Source: Osmia lignaria lignaria
Lineage: Eukaryota > Arthropoda > Insecta > Hymenoptera > Megachilidae
Direction of reading: 5' to 3'
NCBI RefSeq assembly: GCF_051020975.1
Contig: NC_135042.1
Coordinates: 5,045,888 to 5,109,887, forward strand
Length of the DNA: 64,000 bases
This document shows positions 26,301-37,688 of the stretch, piece by piece; within the stretch, counting starts at the first letter, position 1; every line of letters begins with the position of its first letter. The notes below the pieces were generated by a model. The model saw only the letters and a program-made list of their open reading frames with translations. It had not been told where the DNA came from and searched no databases. A program made the translations under genes and the position numbers.

Positions 26301-28695
26301 TGTTTCCTGTTGCCTCTGTAAATGCCGCCCGTTTTTCTAGCCCTCTCTTCGTCGCTTCTTACTATACCATATACCACTTGAAAGCGCGTGGAACGCGCAG
26401 TGTGCTGTTGCTCTCAAGGGAAGAAACAACTGACGGTTCGTTCGTTCCTACGTTTTACATATTTCAAAATCATTTGCGTGTTATACAGCGTCCAATATAC
26501 TGTAGCACGTGTTCGCAGCGTCAAGAGTTATTGAATAACCGTCCGTTCGCTGAAAATCTGCGTTCTATTATTAAAAGAAAAACGAAATATACCTGAAATA
26601 GCATTGCGTAAATATTTCAACAGTGTCTATAAGGTAACGATACCTGAAAAGTGTAACTTCTGGTGACGCGTTAAATTGAATTTCATGGTTATTCCACTGA
26701 CTCATTGGTAAAATCTAAATTTCTTCAAATGTGATCATTCTCTTTGCGCACCTACCGTCGCGGTGACGATTGTGTAATTGCTGGTGATCGATCGGGAGCG
26801 GTGTTTATTTCTAAAAACTCGTGCGTCAAAGAAATGCACAAGAAATGTGGTACGCGATCGTTTCACCGAGTAGCGCATAAACGTAGCTGAAAGTTCAAAA
26901 GTGAACGGCAAGTGAGACAATATTTTTTTTTGTGTACGAATATTTTTCTCTTACCCTGAAGAGAGAATTGGGATTAATTGTAATGCAATTAATCCTGGGA
27001 TGCTGTAATACCGTGGAATATCGGTGCAATCGTGGTAAAACCGTGACTTCGCACGTGACGCATCATCCGACGATAGTTTTTCAACTCTTAACACCTTGTC
27101 TCCGTTTCCCGGTCTCTATGCTAAATGCATAGCGATTCTTCATCGAAACGGTTACACAAATAGGGAAAAAGTGGAACATTCTACTTTCACGTTCGACGAA
27201 GGTATGCACTTTTAGAGCGTGTATTATACGTTAAGAATTAGGTTAATTCTTCGATTTACATCGATTCATCGTCGACCAGGATCCTGCATATTTTCCTTTA
27301 TTTAAAATTGATGAAATAACTGCACCTGCAAAATGTAAACGTTTCACTTGAATGTAATTCCATGAAAGATACTCGAGCATCTTACCTGTATTGTTGGCTT
27401 GATCATTTAACAGGTATGATAAAAACTAACGTGATAATCGTTGGATAATTCCGTGCGCAATTATGGTGATCTTTGTATTCAGTGAAATGTAAAACATATC
27501 TCAGAAAGAAAAAAAATTTTATATAAAAGTAATATGAATAATTAATTAATTTTCTTCTTTGTTTTAGAAGATTTTCATTTTCTTTTTATTGCCGTTTTTG
27601 CACTTGAACTTTATCATCACATTAAAGTATATTATTAGGAATTGTTCAAATTATTATTTAAGTGCTTCTCGCATGTCATGTTATTGTAGTAATGAGCGTG
27701 TATGCACATCTGGTAATTATACAAATTTCTTACCGCATTACGAATGAGGTTTCACGAAAATGCATGTCGTATCAATAGTACGTGAATTCCTGCTAAAGTA
27801 ATCATCTTTCTTGACTAGTAATTGTTGGATCTTCAGAAAAAGCTCAACCAGTGTTTCCTGTAAGAACATCGACAACCGTTTTCACAGAATCCTGATACCT
27901 GTGCATTCTTGTAAATTGTAGGATTTCTTGTAAATTGAAATGTTTTTAAAAAAAAATGTTAAAAAAGAGTTTAGTAAGAAATTACTAAATTGTGAACGCT
28001 TTTACTTTAAATAAACACAAATTCGAATTACCTGTGGATGGCGGCCATCTTGGTTGCGAACTTAAAACGAAAAACTTAAATAATAACCAAATAGCTTGAT
28101 TGATACATTACCAGTTCAACAAATGATAGGTGTCAAGTTTGAATTACGGTGGAATAATCGATCGTTTCATTTTTTACCTCTTTTTAAAAATAGAACTCGC
28201 TTTTTGCATTTAATCTTTACATTTCAACTTCACCCACGCTCAAAGACCGCCATACTTGTTGAATGAAAAAACAGAGTAGATGGCGCTGTTTTTCAAATGT
28301 TAGGCAAAAATTCAAATTTTAAATATAACGGAATTTCTGCCTACATTGAAGGGAATATAAATAAAATTAGTCGTCGCATTAATTATCTGATTGAAAAATC
28401 AGATAATTTACATTAATGATATGTATAAATTATTTAATCGTCGATTATATTGAAACAGCAAAGTACAATTGCAAGTGTATTTATCATTTGCCTAGTTTAT
28501 CTAAGATAACAGATAAAAGCAGTAAATGGTGGGGAGTACTAAAATTGATAATTATGATCTTGATTTCAGAATTGATATTTCGCTGCGCGATAGAAGTGCG
28601 AAGTGATAATAATTGAAACAAAGATACGTGTGCAGAATTTCGGAAAGGTTCGGCGGATTTCTGTCGCGAGGAAAGATAGAAAGAAGCGAAGGAAG
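23305..28695. other. Intergenic, no gene recognised
   Basis: It begins with the STAMBP 3' UTR. The rest is AT-rich and has no conserved coding sequence or RNA gene that I can recognise. Palindromes are seen at 24032-24048 and 25087-25118. Near the right end, GGCGGCCATCTTGG (about 28040) and AGATGGCGC (about 28283) look like YY1-type promoter motifs and may belong to the next gene. Confidence 0.5.
25087..25118. repeat. Perfect 11-bp inverted repeat
   Basis: AAAAGCGGATG at 25087-25097 pairs perfectly with CATCCGCTTTT at 25108-25118 across a 10-base loop. No gene or element around it explains the hairpin; function is unknown. Confidence 0.7.
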
Positions 28696-30558
28696 ATGTT
28701 TCAATGGCCATTGATTGTTGTATTAGTGGTTTCGATGTTTGGTAAGGTGGAAGTCCATGAATATTTATTATCGGAGATAAAATAAACGTGCACTTAAACG
28801 TGATTAAATACTTAGATAAACGTATTGTCTGATTTTTCAACAAAAAAACCAACCGTGGATTCGTGGAAAAGTATACAAAGTGAATTTCCAAAGCGACTGT
28901 ATTTAAAATTATTTTCGTTGATACGTTTTATTTTTACGTTCAGAAAAATTCTTTTTTATTACAACAGGTGTTATTTTAAAAATAATTTTAATAATTATTA
29001 ATACTGACAGATGGCAGAGTATGTCCTGCAGTGCAAAAGGGACACGACAATGGCGATAACCATGATGTTACCAAAGGAAATAACGTCACCATCGATTTAA
29101 ATAATAATGTTAATAACACGACCGAATCCTCGAACACGATGGAGGATAAAAAGGGTGAGTAACATGGTAGAATTTTTTAATGCTTTGATCCTTTGGGTTC
29201 GCCTCAACTCCCCCTTCGTACTTCAAGGGCATAGAGAGTCAATATTCTTTGCGCGTATCGATCAGTATGATTACCGTGGGAATGCATCGAATGTTTCGTC
29301 ATTTTTTTAAATATACAGGAAGTCTAAACGGAACCGGAAGCTTGGTGCCTTTGAAGAGGTCGACAAAAGAGCAGGGCCGGCCCTGAGATTTCGGGGGTCT
29401 GAGGCGGGCCCCTTCACATATATGACATAAAAAAAGTACCTGAAATAAAATTTATAAAATTAACATTAAAGCTTATATAACTAATTTAGATTTGCATTAC
29501 TCTTCTTGCATTCTTAGACGCAAAATCGTCAATTAAGCATTTACCGGTCTTACGGGAGCCCTTGGGGGCCCCTATAAAAGAGTCACCATCCAATGCGACG
29601 AAAACTATCGAGGATAGAAAACATGATTGTAATACAACAAAGGAAGTAACAGATATGATTTATTGCAATGTCAGTCCACCAGACGACGATGCAATTATTG
29701 AACAAAACTTAAACACAACAGGTATGCGGCTAAGAACGTTGATAAATCAAAGATAATACCCTACGCGAAGATTAAATCATGTTTATTTTTTAGAGTCTCC
29801 AAGTACCACAATTGCTGCAAACAATAAGACTGAAGCGAGCACCGAATCTCGGGTAACAAAAGTTACTCCTCAGGAGAGCAATGAAAAAGAAAGTGGGAAG
29901 AAAACCTTGGAAACTGTCGTGCCATTAAATCATTCAGAAACCACAGATAAAATATCTTACGACGTTGTATCCACGGAACCAAATCATTCTATCCATACCA
30001 ATGAACCGGGTAAAGAAATAATTTTGATTTAGTAATTTATGAAAGAATGCGGTTACTTTAAAATAACATACATACGTTTGGTGCTATAGAAGTTTCAGGT
30101 ACCACTTCAAAGCAGGATATCAATACAAGTGAAGCCTCGGTTAGTTCAGTAGCACCTCTACAGACAGATAGCACAGCTATAGATACACAATCTAAAGATG
30201 TTATTGCAGCAGTGAAGTCGAGTGATAAGGATAATAATAAACCTATGCCCTCAGGACTCATAGCGCTAGTTACCGCCATAAGTTTCGCTGTAGCAATCGC
30301 GACTGTATACATTGGCATGATCATCTGGAGACGATATATTGAGTCAGTATAAAATTCAATGACAAAGTTTATTATTTCACGCAGACAGTTGCTTTTATTA
30401 AATAATTTATTTTAGATATCGATACGGTCACCGGGAGTTACTCGTGAATGAACTAGAATTTGATACTAATGATTTGCGTCATTTTGAAGTAAGTACGTTA
30501 GAGGTCACTTAAATTATAACATGTCGTTTAATATTAATTTATACTGTTATAGCTGTGA
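28696..30558 (+). CDS. Mucin-like single-pass membrane protein, exon 3 interrupted by a MITE
   Basis: I do not recognise the family. Coding exons are 28696-28741, 29011-29154, exon 3 (see below), 29794-30009, 30090-30342, 30416-30488 and 30553-30558, the last giving only Leu and TGA. The protein has a signal peptide (MFQWPLIVVLVVSMF), a Thr/Ser/Asn-rich ectodomain with many N-glycosylation sites (NVT, NNT, NAT, NHS), one membrane helix (LIALVTAISFAVAIATVYIG) and a short tail beginning RRYIEYRYGHRELL and ending HFEL that looks constrained. Exon 3 starts at 29319 but holds a 203-bp hAT-like insert after 29371 that brings a stop and a +1 shift. Without insert and duplicated site the frame is continuous (309 aa). 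An acceptor inside the insert (exon from 29518) also keeps the downstream frame (313 aa). The donor after 30342 (GTCAGT) is unusual. The gene is broken, spliced around the insert, or polymorphic. Confidence 0.7.
29372..29574 (+). mobile_element. hAT-like MITE, copy 1, in a coding exon
   Basis: A 203-bp element begins CAGGGCCGGCCCTGAGA and ends with the near complement of CAGGGGCCCC. It is flanked by CAAAAGAG (29364-29371) and TAAAAGAG (29575-29582), an 8-bp target duplication with 7 of 8 bases equal. The CAGGG ends and 8-bp duplication are typical of hAT elements. There is no coding capacity. The interior shares the segment around GCATTCTTAGAC with copy 2 at 45529-45701. Confidence 0.85.
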
Positions 30559-31539
30559 TTCTAAAAGAGTCATAACCCGCGTAGGAAGAAGAAGTAATTG
30601 ATCCACGGCCGGTCAAGGTTTATATAAGCTATAACTATTAAAGATTCATTGATCTGTGATACTAAGGACATGCATCGCGTCTGACAGTCAACAAACCAAA
30701 TCTATTTGGATAATGTTATACATTTCTTGTAATGTAACTGTTTTATATGCATTATGTATACACCCGGTCTTTTCAAGCTATCGGTCGTTTTTCCCCTCCT
30801 CCTGTAGAAATTAATATAGCATTAATGTGCTGTTATTTATATTTTTTCATAATTATAATGCGCAGATCGTTGAATAAATTACTAGTACTATTACTATAAG
30901 TATTAATTTAACAATTTCAGAAAGCAGTATGGGTGCTAGAATAATGTTAGTAAATCCATATTTCTTATTGTTTTATAGTATTCAGAATTGTTGAAAATGT
31001 GTATGTTTGTTTTTCATTTTTTTTTTTTCTGCCTTTGTATTACCTACATATAAAACATATGTAAATATCACTAGTTAAATAAATCGATGGATTATTTTTT
31101 TATTCAAACTGTTTTTATTTTAGTATGTAAATAAGTCTAATTAAGATAAAATAATAAAGTACACTTTTCCAAGGAATTATATTAATTATTCATAAAAATT
31201 ATGCATATAAAAAGTAATATCGATTACATACATTTCGTATATCACAACATACTCGGTTATTGACGAAAATCATTTTCGCAACGATATATTTATTCATATC
31301 TTTGTTAAATCACATTTTAAAAAATAGTTATAAGTAACAAACATTTATTTTGCATCCTGCTTTATATATTATACTCTTTATGGTTTTCAACATTTATCTA
31401 CATTAATATTTTTTGTATATTTTTGTTTTCTATGAAATATCTACAATGCTGGTGGCAGAAATATTTGTTCTTGGTTATTAATGACACTGTATCTGGCAAG
31501 TATGCAATATAATTACAGTTTTATTATGCTCATCACCCA
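30559..31539. other. Convergent 3' region between the mucin-like gene and CISD2
   Basis: AT-rich untranslated and intergenic sequence. AATAAA occurs on the plus strand at 30873 and 31078 for the left gene, and TTTATT (AATAAA on the minus strand) at 31344-31349 for CISD2. I see no other gene. Confidence 0.6.
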
Positions 31540-32555
31540 TTAATCTTTCTTTTTTGTAACTACAAGAGGTCCCACATTATCGTTTGTTTGTTCATTATGA
31601 CGTCCATGAGAGCCATCACAGTATGGCCACTGAAAAGAACAACATTTTTACTCATGATTAATTATTACAATACTTAAATGTATCACTTTATTATTATTTC
31701 CACTGTATATAAATACAGCTAATATTCACAGGACCATATGGTTGCATAACACGTGTCTGATGATCTTATTCTTGGATACAGTTAATGTAGGTCAGTTAAA
31801 AGATCAATTTAAAATCATAACATTAGGTATATTAAAAATAAGAAATTGTTGAACTTACATTTTCAGATTTCCAGCAACGACAAAATACAGCTTTTTCAGT
31901 TATATCTTCTACATCAATAGAGTCTACCACCTTATTTACATCTTTTTTAATACAATGATTTACACGTCCGCATCCCTGAAAATATGATTTGCATATTTAT
32001 TTAATGCATCTTTCAAAAATTTATTCAAAATTAATAGCTATGTTAAATTTGTGAAAGGAAGGCAATAATCATCGGATAAGAATTTGAATCAACAACGTTA
32101 TGTAATGAACGGAGAAAAAAGTAAAAATCTATCGTAATATGCTATCTTAGCGGCCTTGATGATTTTGTAACAGGTACATGGAATACTTACTGCTCCTCTA
32201 GCTAAAGGACAAAATGCTTTATAGGACATATAACCGATGCCAGCTAACATCGCAGTCGGTGGAATCAAAGCGAACCAGTCTCGTACTAAATAAAAACACA
32301 CAATTATTGTAATCTCATAGGATGCATAACATTCCTCCGTAGAAAGTGGCACTGTATCAATTTGCAGTGTCATGCTTTAAACTTTGTCTTTAAAAATTAT
32401 TTAACATAACTGTCGTCAGCTATTAAATATATTACAAGTAAAATGTTTAATTTCTTACTTCCAAGTCGAAACCATCCTCCTATAGAATCCGGAATAGGTA
32501 ATCCAGCTAAATAATTAGGGATGGACACTTTAACGAGATGTGAGACTGGCTCCAT
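31540..32555 (-). CDS. CISD2: CISD2 (CDGSH iron-sulfur protein, NAF-1)
   Basis: Membrane-anchored 2Fe-2S protein of the ER and outer mitochondrial membrane, linked to calcium handling and autophagy. Four minus-strand exons, 32555-32459, 32285-32191, 31975-31859 and 31629-31540, join in phase to 132 codons (human 135). The start chosen aligns with the vertebrate N-terminus; an in-frame upstream Met would only add an unrelated extension. Order: amphipathic N-terminus (LVKVSIPNYLAGLPIPDSI), one membrane helix (about residues 37-57, ALIPPTAMLAGIGYMSY), then the CDGSH domain FCRCWKSENWPYCDGSH with the three Cys and one His that bind the cluster. The C-terminus KKKD resembles the human ending. It lies head to head with Efa6. 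Confidence 0.96.
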
Positions 32556-33600
32556 GTTTGCAGTTACTACTGATCTAGTCAAGCAGGGAACTAAAGTGTT
32601 TCGAATGAAAACCACTTTGAATTTTATATATTCCAAGAATCGATTAGCATTTCCAAATCGTGAAAGAAAGTTTGAAATTAACACACACACGTATGTACAT
32701 TTACATGGTCACGTGCAAGATAAGAAATATGATAAATATTATTATTTGTTGTATTTATTACTGATTAGAAAATGATTGTAACTTTAAATGAGAAACTATC
32801 AATTACATATTGTTCTATTCCAAAGTTTTTTAACACAATATTATTTCTTATTACACATAAAATATCCATTTCTTTTATTAATCTTTAGTTTTTAATATTA
32901 AAAAAGTATTGCTATGCATTTTTTAATTTGTATATTTCCAATAGCATTGTTGCCGGCAGATTTCGACTAGCGTAGTAGTAAAGGTGAAGGACCGGTGGGG
33001 TCCGAGCGATGTCTTGTAAGTGGCGCCATCCAGTCGCGAGGCGTTCGCCGGGCAGGGAGGAGGTGGCTGCGTCGTCCGCAAGGATACGTCGTCGGTTACC
33101 GCGACGCCGCCGCGGTTCGCGCAGGCACAGGTACGAAGTGCGCGCGTTTTCGAGGCGGTATCACGAAAAGCGCAGGAGTGGCGTTTCTACGTATCGTTCA
33201 GATATCGCTGCTACACACCGTGGTTAACGTGCAGTGAATAATTCGAGGTTCGTGGCATCGACGTAAAGAGAAGACCACGAAAGCAGAAGAAGAAGAAGAA
33301 GAAGAGGAAGGCGAAGGAAAAAAAAAAGAGGGAAAAGGAAGGGAGATAGAGCAGTTGTATCGCGCGGTGCAGTGCGAAAAGTGTTCGCGAAAGGGGCCCC
33401 TTGCTTCCACTCGGCTGTGTGGGTGTGCATGCGTGTGCCAGGCAGGCACGTAGAACGTTGACTAGTGACACACGGTGTTCGAAAACGGAGAGAGAAAGAC
33501 GAATAAACACGGGTTAGCCGGATGATAATCCTAGTGAACGGTGTGCGGGTTTCGTAAAAGGTGCGTCAAATGACAGTGAGGTGATCAATGTGCTTGAAAC
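32556..33600. promoter_or_regulatory. Divergent CISD2/Efa6 promoter and Efa6 5' UTR
   Basis: The left part is AT-rich and the right part, from about 32950, is GC- and CpG-rich, fitting the Efa6 transcription start region and 5' UTR. The open frames in the CpG-rich part look like composition artefacts. A GAA run lies at 33286-33306 in the presumed leader. Both start codons face outward, so the interval serves two genes. Confidence 0.55.
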
Positions 33601-33608
33601 ATGGCTGA
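33570..33608 (+). promoter_or_regulatory. Two short upstream ORFs at the Efa6 start
   Basis: An ATG at 33570 opens a five-codon frame ending in TGA at 33584. A second ATG at 33588 opens a seven-codon frame whose TGA (33606-33608) lies beyond the main Efa6 ATG at 33601, so the two frames overlap. If both lie in the mRNA, they would reduce initiation at the main start. Confidence 0.6.
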
Positions 33609-36600
33609 GGAGCTGGTGGTCACCCTGAACCGCGGCGACTCATCCGGATTTGGGTTCTCGCTCCTCGGTACCGCGGGTTTACCGCACGTCATCTACGACA
33701 TCGTCGAGAATTCGCCGGCAGCGACGAGCGGCAAGGTGAGTACAGCTTCGATCGTTTTTTTTCTTTTATAATATACGTCACGCTTGCAAGTATCGCTTGG
33801 TACCAGAAGTTCGAGGACGGTCAAAGGTAGCGTTAGAAAGAGCAACCCTGTATATATACATGTATATTTATGTTATCGTATACGATACGTGGTTCGTTGA
33901 GAATCCTGCGAATGCACGAGCCTCAAAATAACGCCCGGTGTATATCGACCCGTGTTATTATCGCGAGCACCCTCTGTCGCCCCCGTCTGTTTCTTGACCT
34001 CTGATTACTTTTTATTCTCACACTTTCCGAGTTGTGCTAGTGCTTCTTGTGTATATGTATATGTACACCACTCGTTTTTAACGTCGACGGTACAGGGATG
34101 CTGATTGGCTGGGTGGGATCGGTTTAACGGCCACATTCCAGCCTGTCGGTCGGTCCCTCTGTTCGTCTGCTCTCTCCTTTCCTTTTTTCTCTATCTCTGT
34201 CTTTTTCTCTTTCCTGTTTCCTGGGGAACGTACCCCTTCTCGACGATCATACGAGGTGGAAAATTTGAACCGAGGAGACGGTACTTTCGTACATTCATAC
34301 AACTTTACGGTTACGCTTGTTTACGTATTGTTGCCATCTGCGAATCCTATACTACACTAGTATCATTATTCTTGTTTATAAACTAGTAGTGTTCTTAACG
34401 AACGTTTGATACGTCGATTTCGAGCGATTGAAATTCTTTTTCTTGTTTTACGCAAGCGCGTTGTAACATGATTGCCAATTTTTTTTTCGCGGTACCTCGT
34501 AATCTTCCAAATTGAACCCTCTCTCTCCTTTACCGGCGGTTTTAGCGCAGAATAGATCGATTTCTTTGTAGGAACTGGTTTTTGATACTGGTCGTGAAAA
34601 TGATGAGAATTTCAAATAGTGGATGAGAGCTAGATTATATTAACCGTCGTACGGACCAGTTTCCAACAGGCGATACACTTAAAGGTTATTAACTGTTACG
34701 TCTTTCACCGATAATTTATTCAAAGTGTTGTTTATAATATCTAGATTAATTATCTGTTAGGTAGATGTATTTGTAGGTTATCTTTCTCGGATACGCATAG
34801 GTTTCCTTATGTTTGGAACGTGCCAGAGCCAACTAATCAAAGCGAGTGTGTTAAAAACTACTCACCGCGCATGCGTATAACTTTTTGTGTCCTGCATAAC
34901 TGTCATTCGCGAGAAGAATGCGCGTAACAAAGGAGCGGCCAGTTATTACGCGTGATTGCAATGTGTCATTGTATGCATCATCCCTTTTTCTCCCCTTAAC
35001 TTTCCACCTTTTCAAGATTTTATTATACTAATTGATTAACTCGAATAATTAACAACACTCGTTTCAGGTTCTTGCTAGTAATTTTATCCTTCTTCTTATG
35101 CTGGATGAAATAGGTTAGGTCACTTACTCGAGTTTATTTTACGAACATACATTTTTGCTTTTACACGAGAGTATGCATTACATTGTAGCTCACGATATAT
35201 TACCACGGCATTAACAAGATAAAGCTAGATCCGTGATTATAGTTTTGCATAATTAACATTCGCATGTAACCCGTTCGGTATATTCTTCGCCTGTATTTTC
35301 AAGACACGTTATCGTTTGGTTTGATTTATTCTGTTTAATCTTACCACTAAAGACGAAAATTCGGTGTAAGTACTACGTTATTTCCTTTTAATTAATATGG
35401 CAGCATCGTGGCTCTTGAAAGCAGGTTAGGTCACTGTATCGGTAGCCACTCAAGATTCATTGTTCGACTGGTACAAAGAACGCGTAATACATTTTGTATT
35501 GTTCCCAACGGACTGCATGGAGTGAGATTGGATTTCTAAAATTGTTTTTTCTATTTTCCACAAAATTGTTGAAATCGGTGTCAAATTGACAAACAACAGT
35601 TTAAATGATTTAAATGTTTCATTTAGAAGATTATTAACACAAATTATATTCAATTTTAATTATTTTTCATTCAACATTAGATTTTTATTTTATTCTGACT
35701 CACGTGGTCAATTTGAAATCACTCGAACCTCGATCGATTTCGATCGATTTGCGCGCGTAATTTGAATGTTGCATTGAAATAATCATACACGCAATCGAGA
35801 AGGATCAAGCCAAATACGGTCTGATTTAAGTGTACTCTCGTTTGCGGTGTCTCCTTTGCTCTTTTTCTCTTTCCGTCACGACGATTTCTCGATTAGCCTG
35901 TTTTAATAATTGGCCGACGGGAAAAGGTTATGCAATACCGTTGCGTGATAACGAACAGAAGAACTTGCAGTTTCTTGCCGGTTTAAGCACGCGAACCCAG
36001 CAATTAGTTGAACCGCGCGTCGTCGAATTTCTTCAATTTATCGATCGATTGCACCTCCTTGATAACCATAAGACGAATGCACCCCTTCGTTACGATAATT
36101 AAAGCCCTCGGGCGTGGGTGCACTCTCGTAATCTCCGTGATCTTCGTGACTAACGTTCGAAAAAGAAGAAGACAACTTGAAGATGACTGATGGGATTGCA
36201 AAACGAGTATTTTGGGGCGTATAGCATGGCGATAATTTAAAATTTCACTTTCATGAGTAAATACATTTCTTTTTTCCCATAGGTTCTATAAGTAATATTC
36301 TATCTTTGTATCTGGGTCAGAACGACCCTCCAATGTATACCACCCGGTATGTAGAAACCGGAATCATTTCTATCACACTACTCGTATAGTGTACTTATTT
36401 ACAATAGGGAGCAATAAAGTGGGTCAAGGGTTAAATTCAATTTTTTTTTTTTATATATATATATTAGATACAGTCGTTGCGCCAGACGAGCTGCGAAATC
36501 GAATCTGAGACGGCTTGCCATTTATCCGTTGTTTCTGCAATACCAGACTGATGTTGCATCAATGCTATCTTACACGATGCGGTTCCTATCTGACGTATTA

Positions 36601-37640
36601 ATTTCCGCGGAATTTCCACCTAGTAATACGATCTAAATCGATCGGGATCGAAAGTAGAGCGTTAAGCGTAACATTTTATAACGGGTCGTTCTTAAAATAG
36701 CTGGTGCATTCCTAAAATAAATATGAAAAATCAAAGCGTAAACCTGGAAACGCGGTTAACGGGCTTTCCAACGGTTCGTTTGCCTATTTGGAGAAAAGAA
36801 AGGCCGACTTTTCCCGGTTTACGTCCAAGGGCGTTTCCTGTATTCTCTCGCGAATTGAAGGCGCGAGCACGCGCGAGAATGCGACAGAAGTAGAATTCGC
36901 CGGTTGCGTTCTTAATGGGTTCTCGTAACTTGCATTTCATTAGCACGGATAGCCGGCGTGCCACGGGCTCGTTTCACTTCCATTTCTCTACGCTTCTTTC
37001 CCTTCGTGACCAAGTTCTCTCCTGTAGCCGTTTCCCGAATCCGCGTTTCCTCTTGTCCGCTCGTCGAGAAAGGGGTCAATGGCCAGCGAGATATTCTTAT
37101 TTCGCTAAAAGGGCCGCGGTCAAAAGCCGACTTTCCAAACGTTACACGGATGAAAGTCACTGAATCATTGTGCGAGCTCGGTTACAACTCACTTTTAAGT
37201 TATGTAATTCGTGAAGATTAATTGAGGACCTTTCTTTTTTTTTGTGAAATTTAAATAGTTACTTTTTTTATTATAACATACGATTATTGTAGATATTAAT
37301 TATTGATCGATAATAGCATTTTTCCCGAAGACGCATCTGGTGCGTCGTTGGTTCCGTTAGATAAACAGCATAAGACGCACCAGGTGCGACATCCGCCTTG
37401 AATTGGTTAAATTAATCCGAATCAACTTTCATCAGCCTCTTCAATGGCACTTAAGATTGTAATTTGTCACTTTTAATGGTTTAAGTGGTTTACTTTGTAC
37501 AGAGTGATAAAACGGTTGGCTCTCTATAAAAATAACGAAAATGGTGGCTGTGAGCTTCTTTGTGTTCACCTCGGTAAAGATTTGCAAAGTTGTTGGCGAA
37601 GTAAGTGCTTTGCAGGCTAAAAATAACACGTTTATCCACG

Positions 37641-37688
<48 letters not shown>

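Noticed and set aside
32556..32690. Upstream in-frame Met extending CISD2 by 45 residues
   Set aside because: The extension is unlike CISD proteins, while the internal Met aligns with the vertebrate start and gives the usual length.
32995..33510. Open frames in the CpG-rich leader before Efa6
   Set aside because: Arg/Ala- or Ser/Phe-rich composition artefacts in the 5' UTR; the Efa6 start at 33601 is clearly supported by the PDZ sequence.
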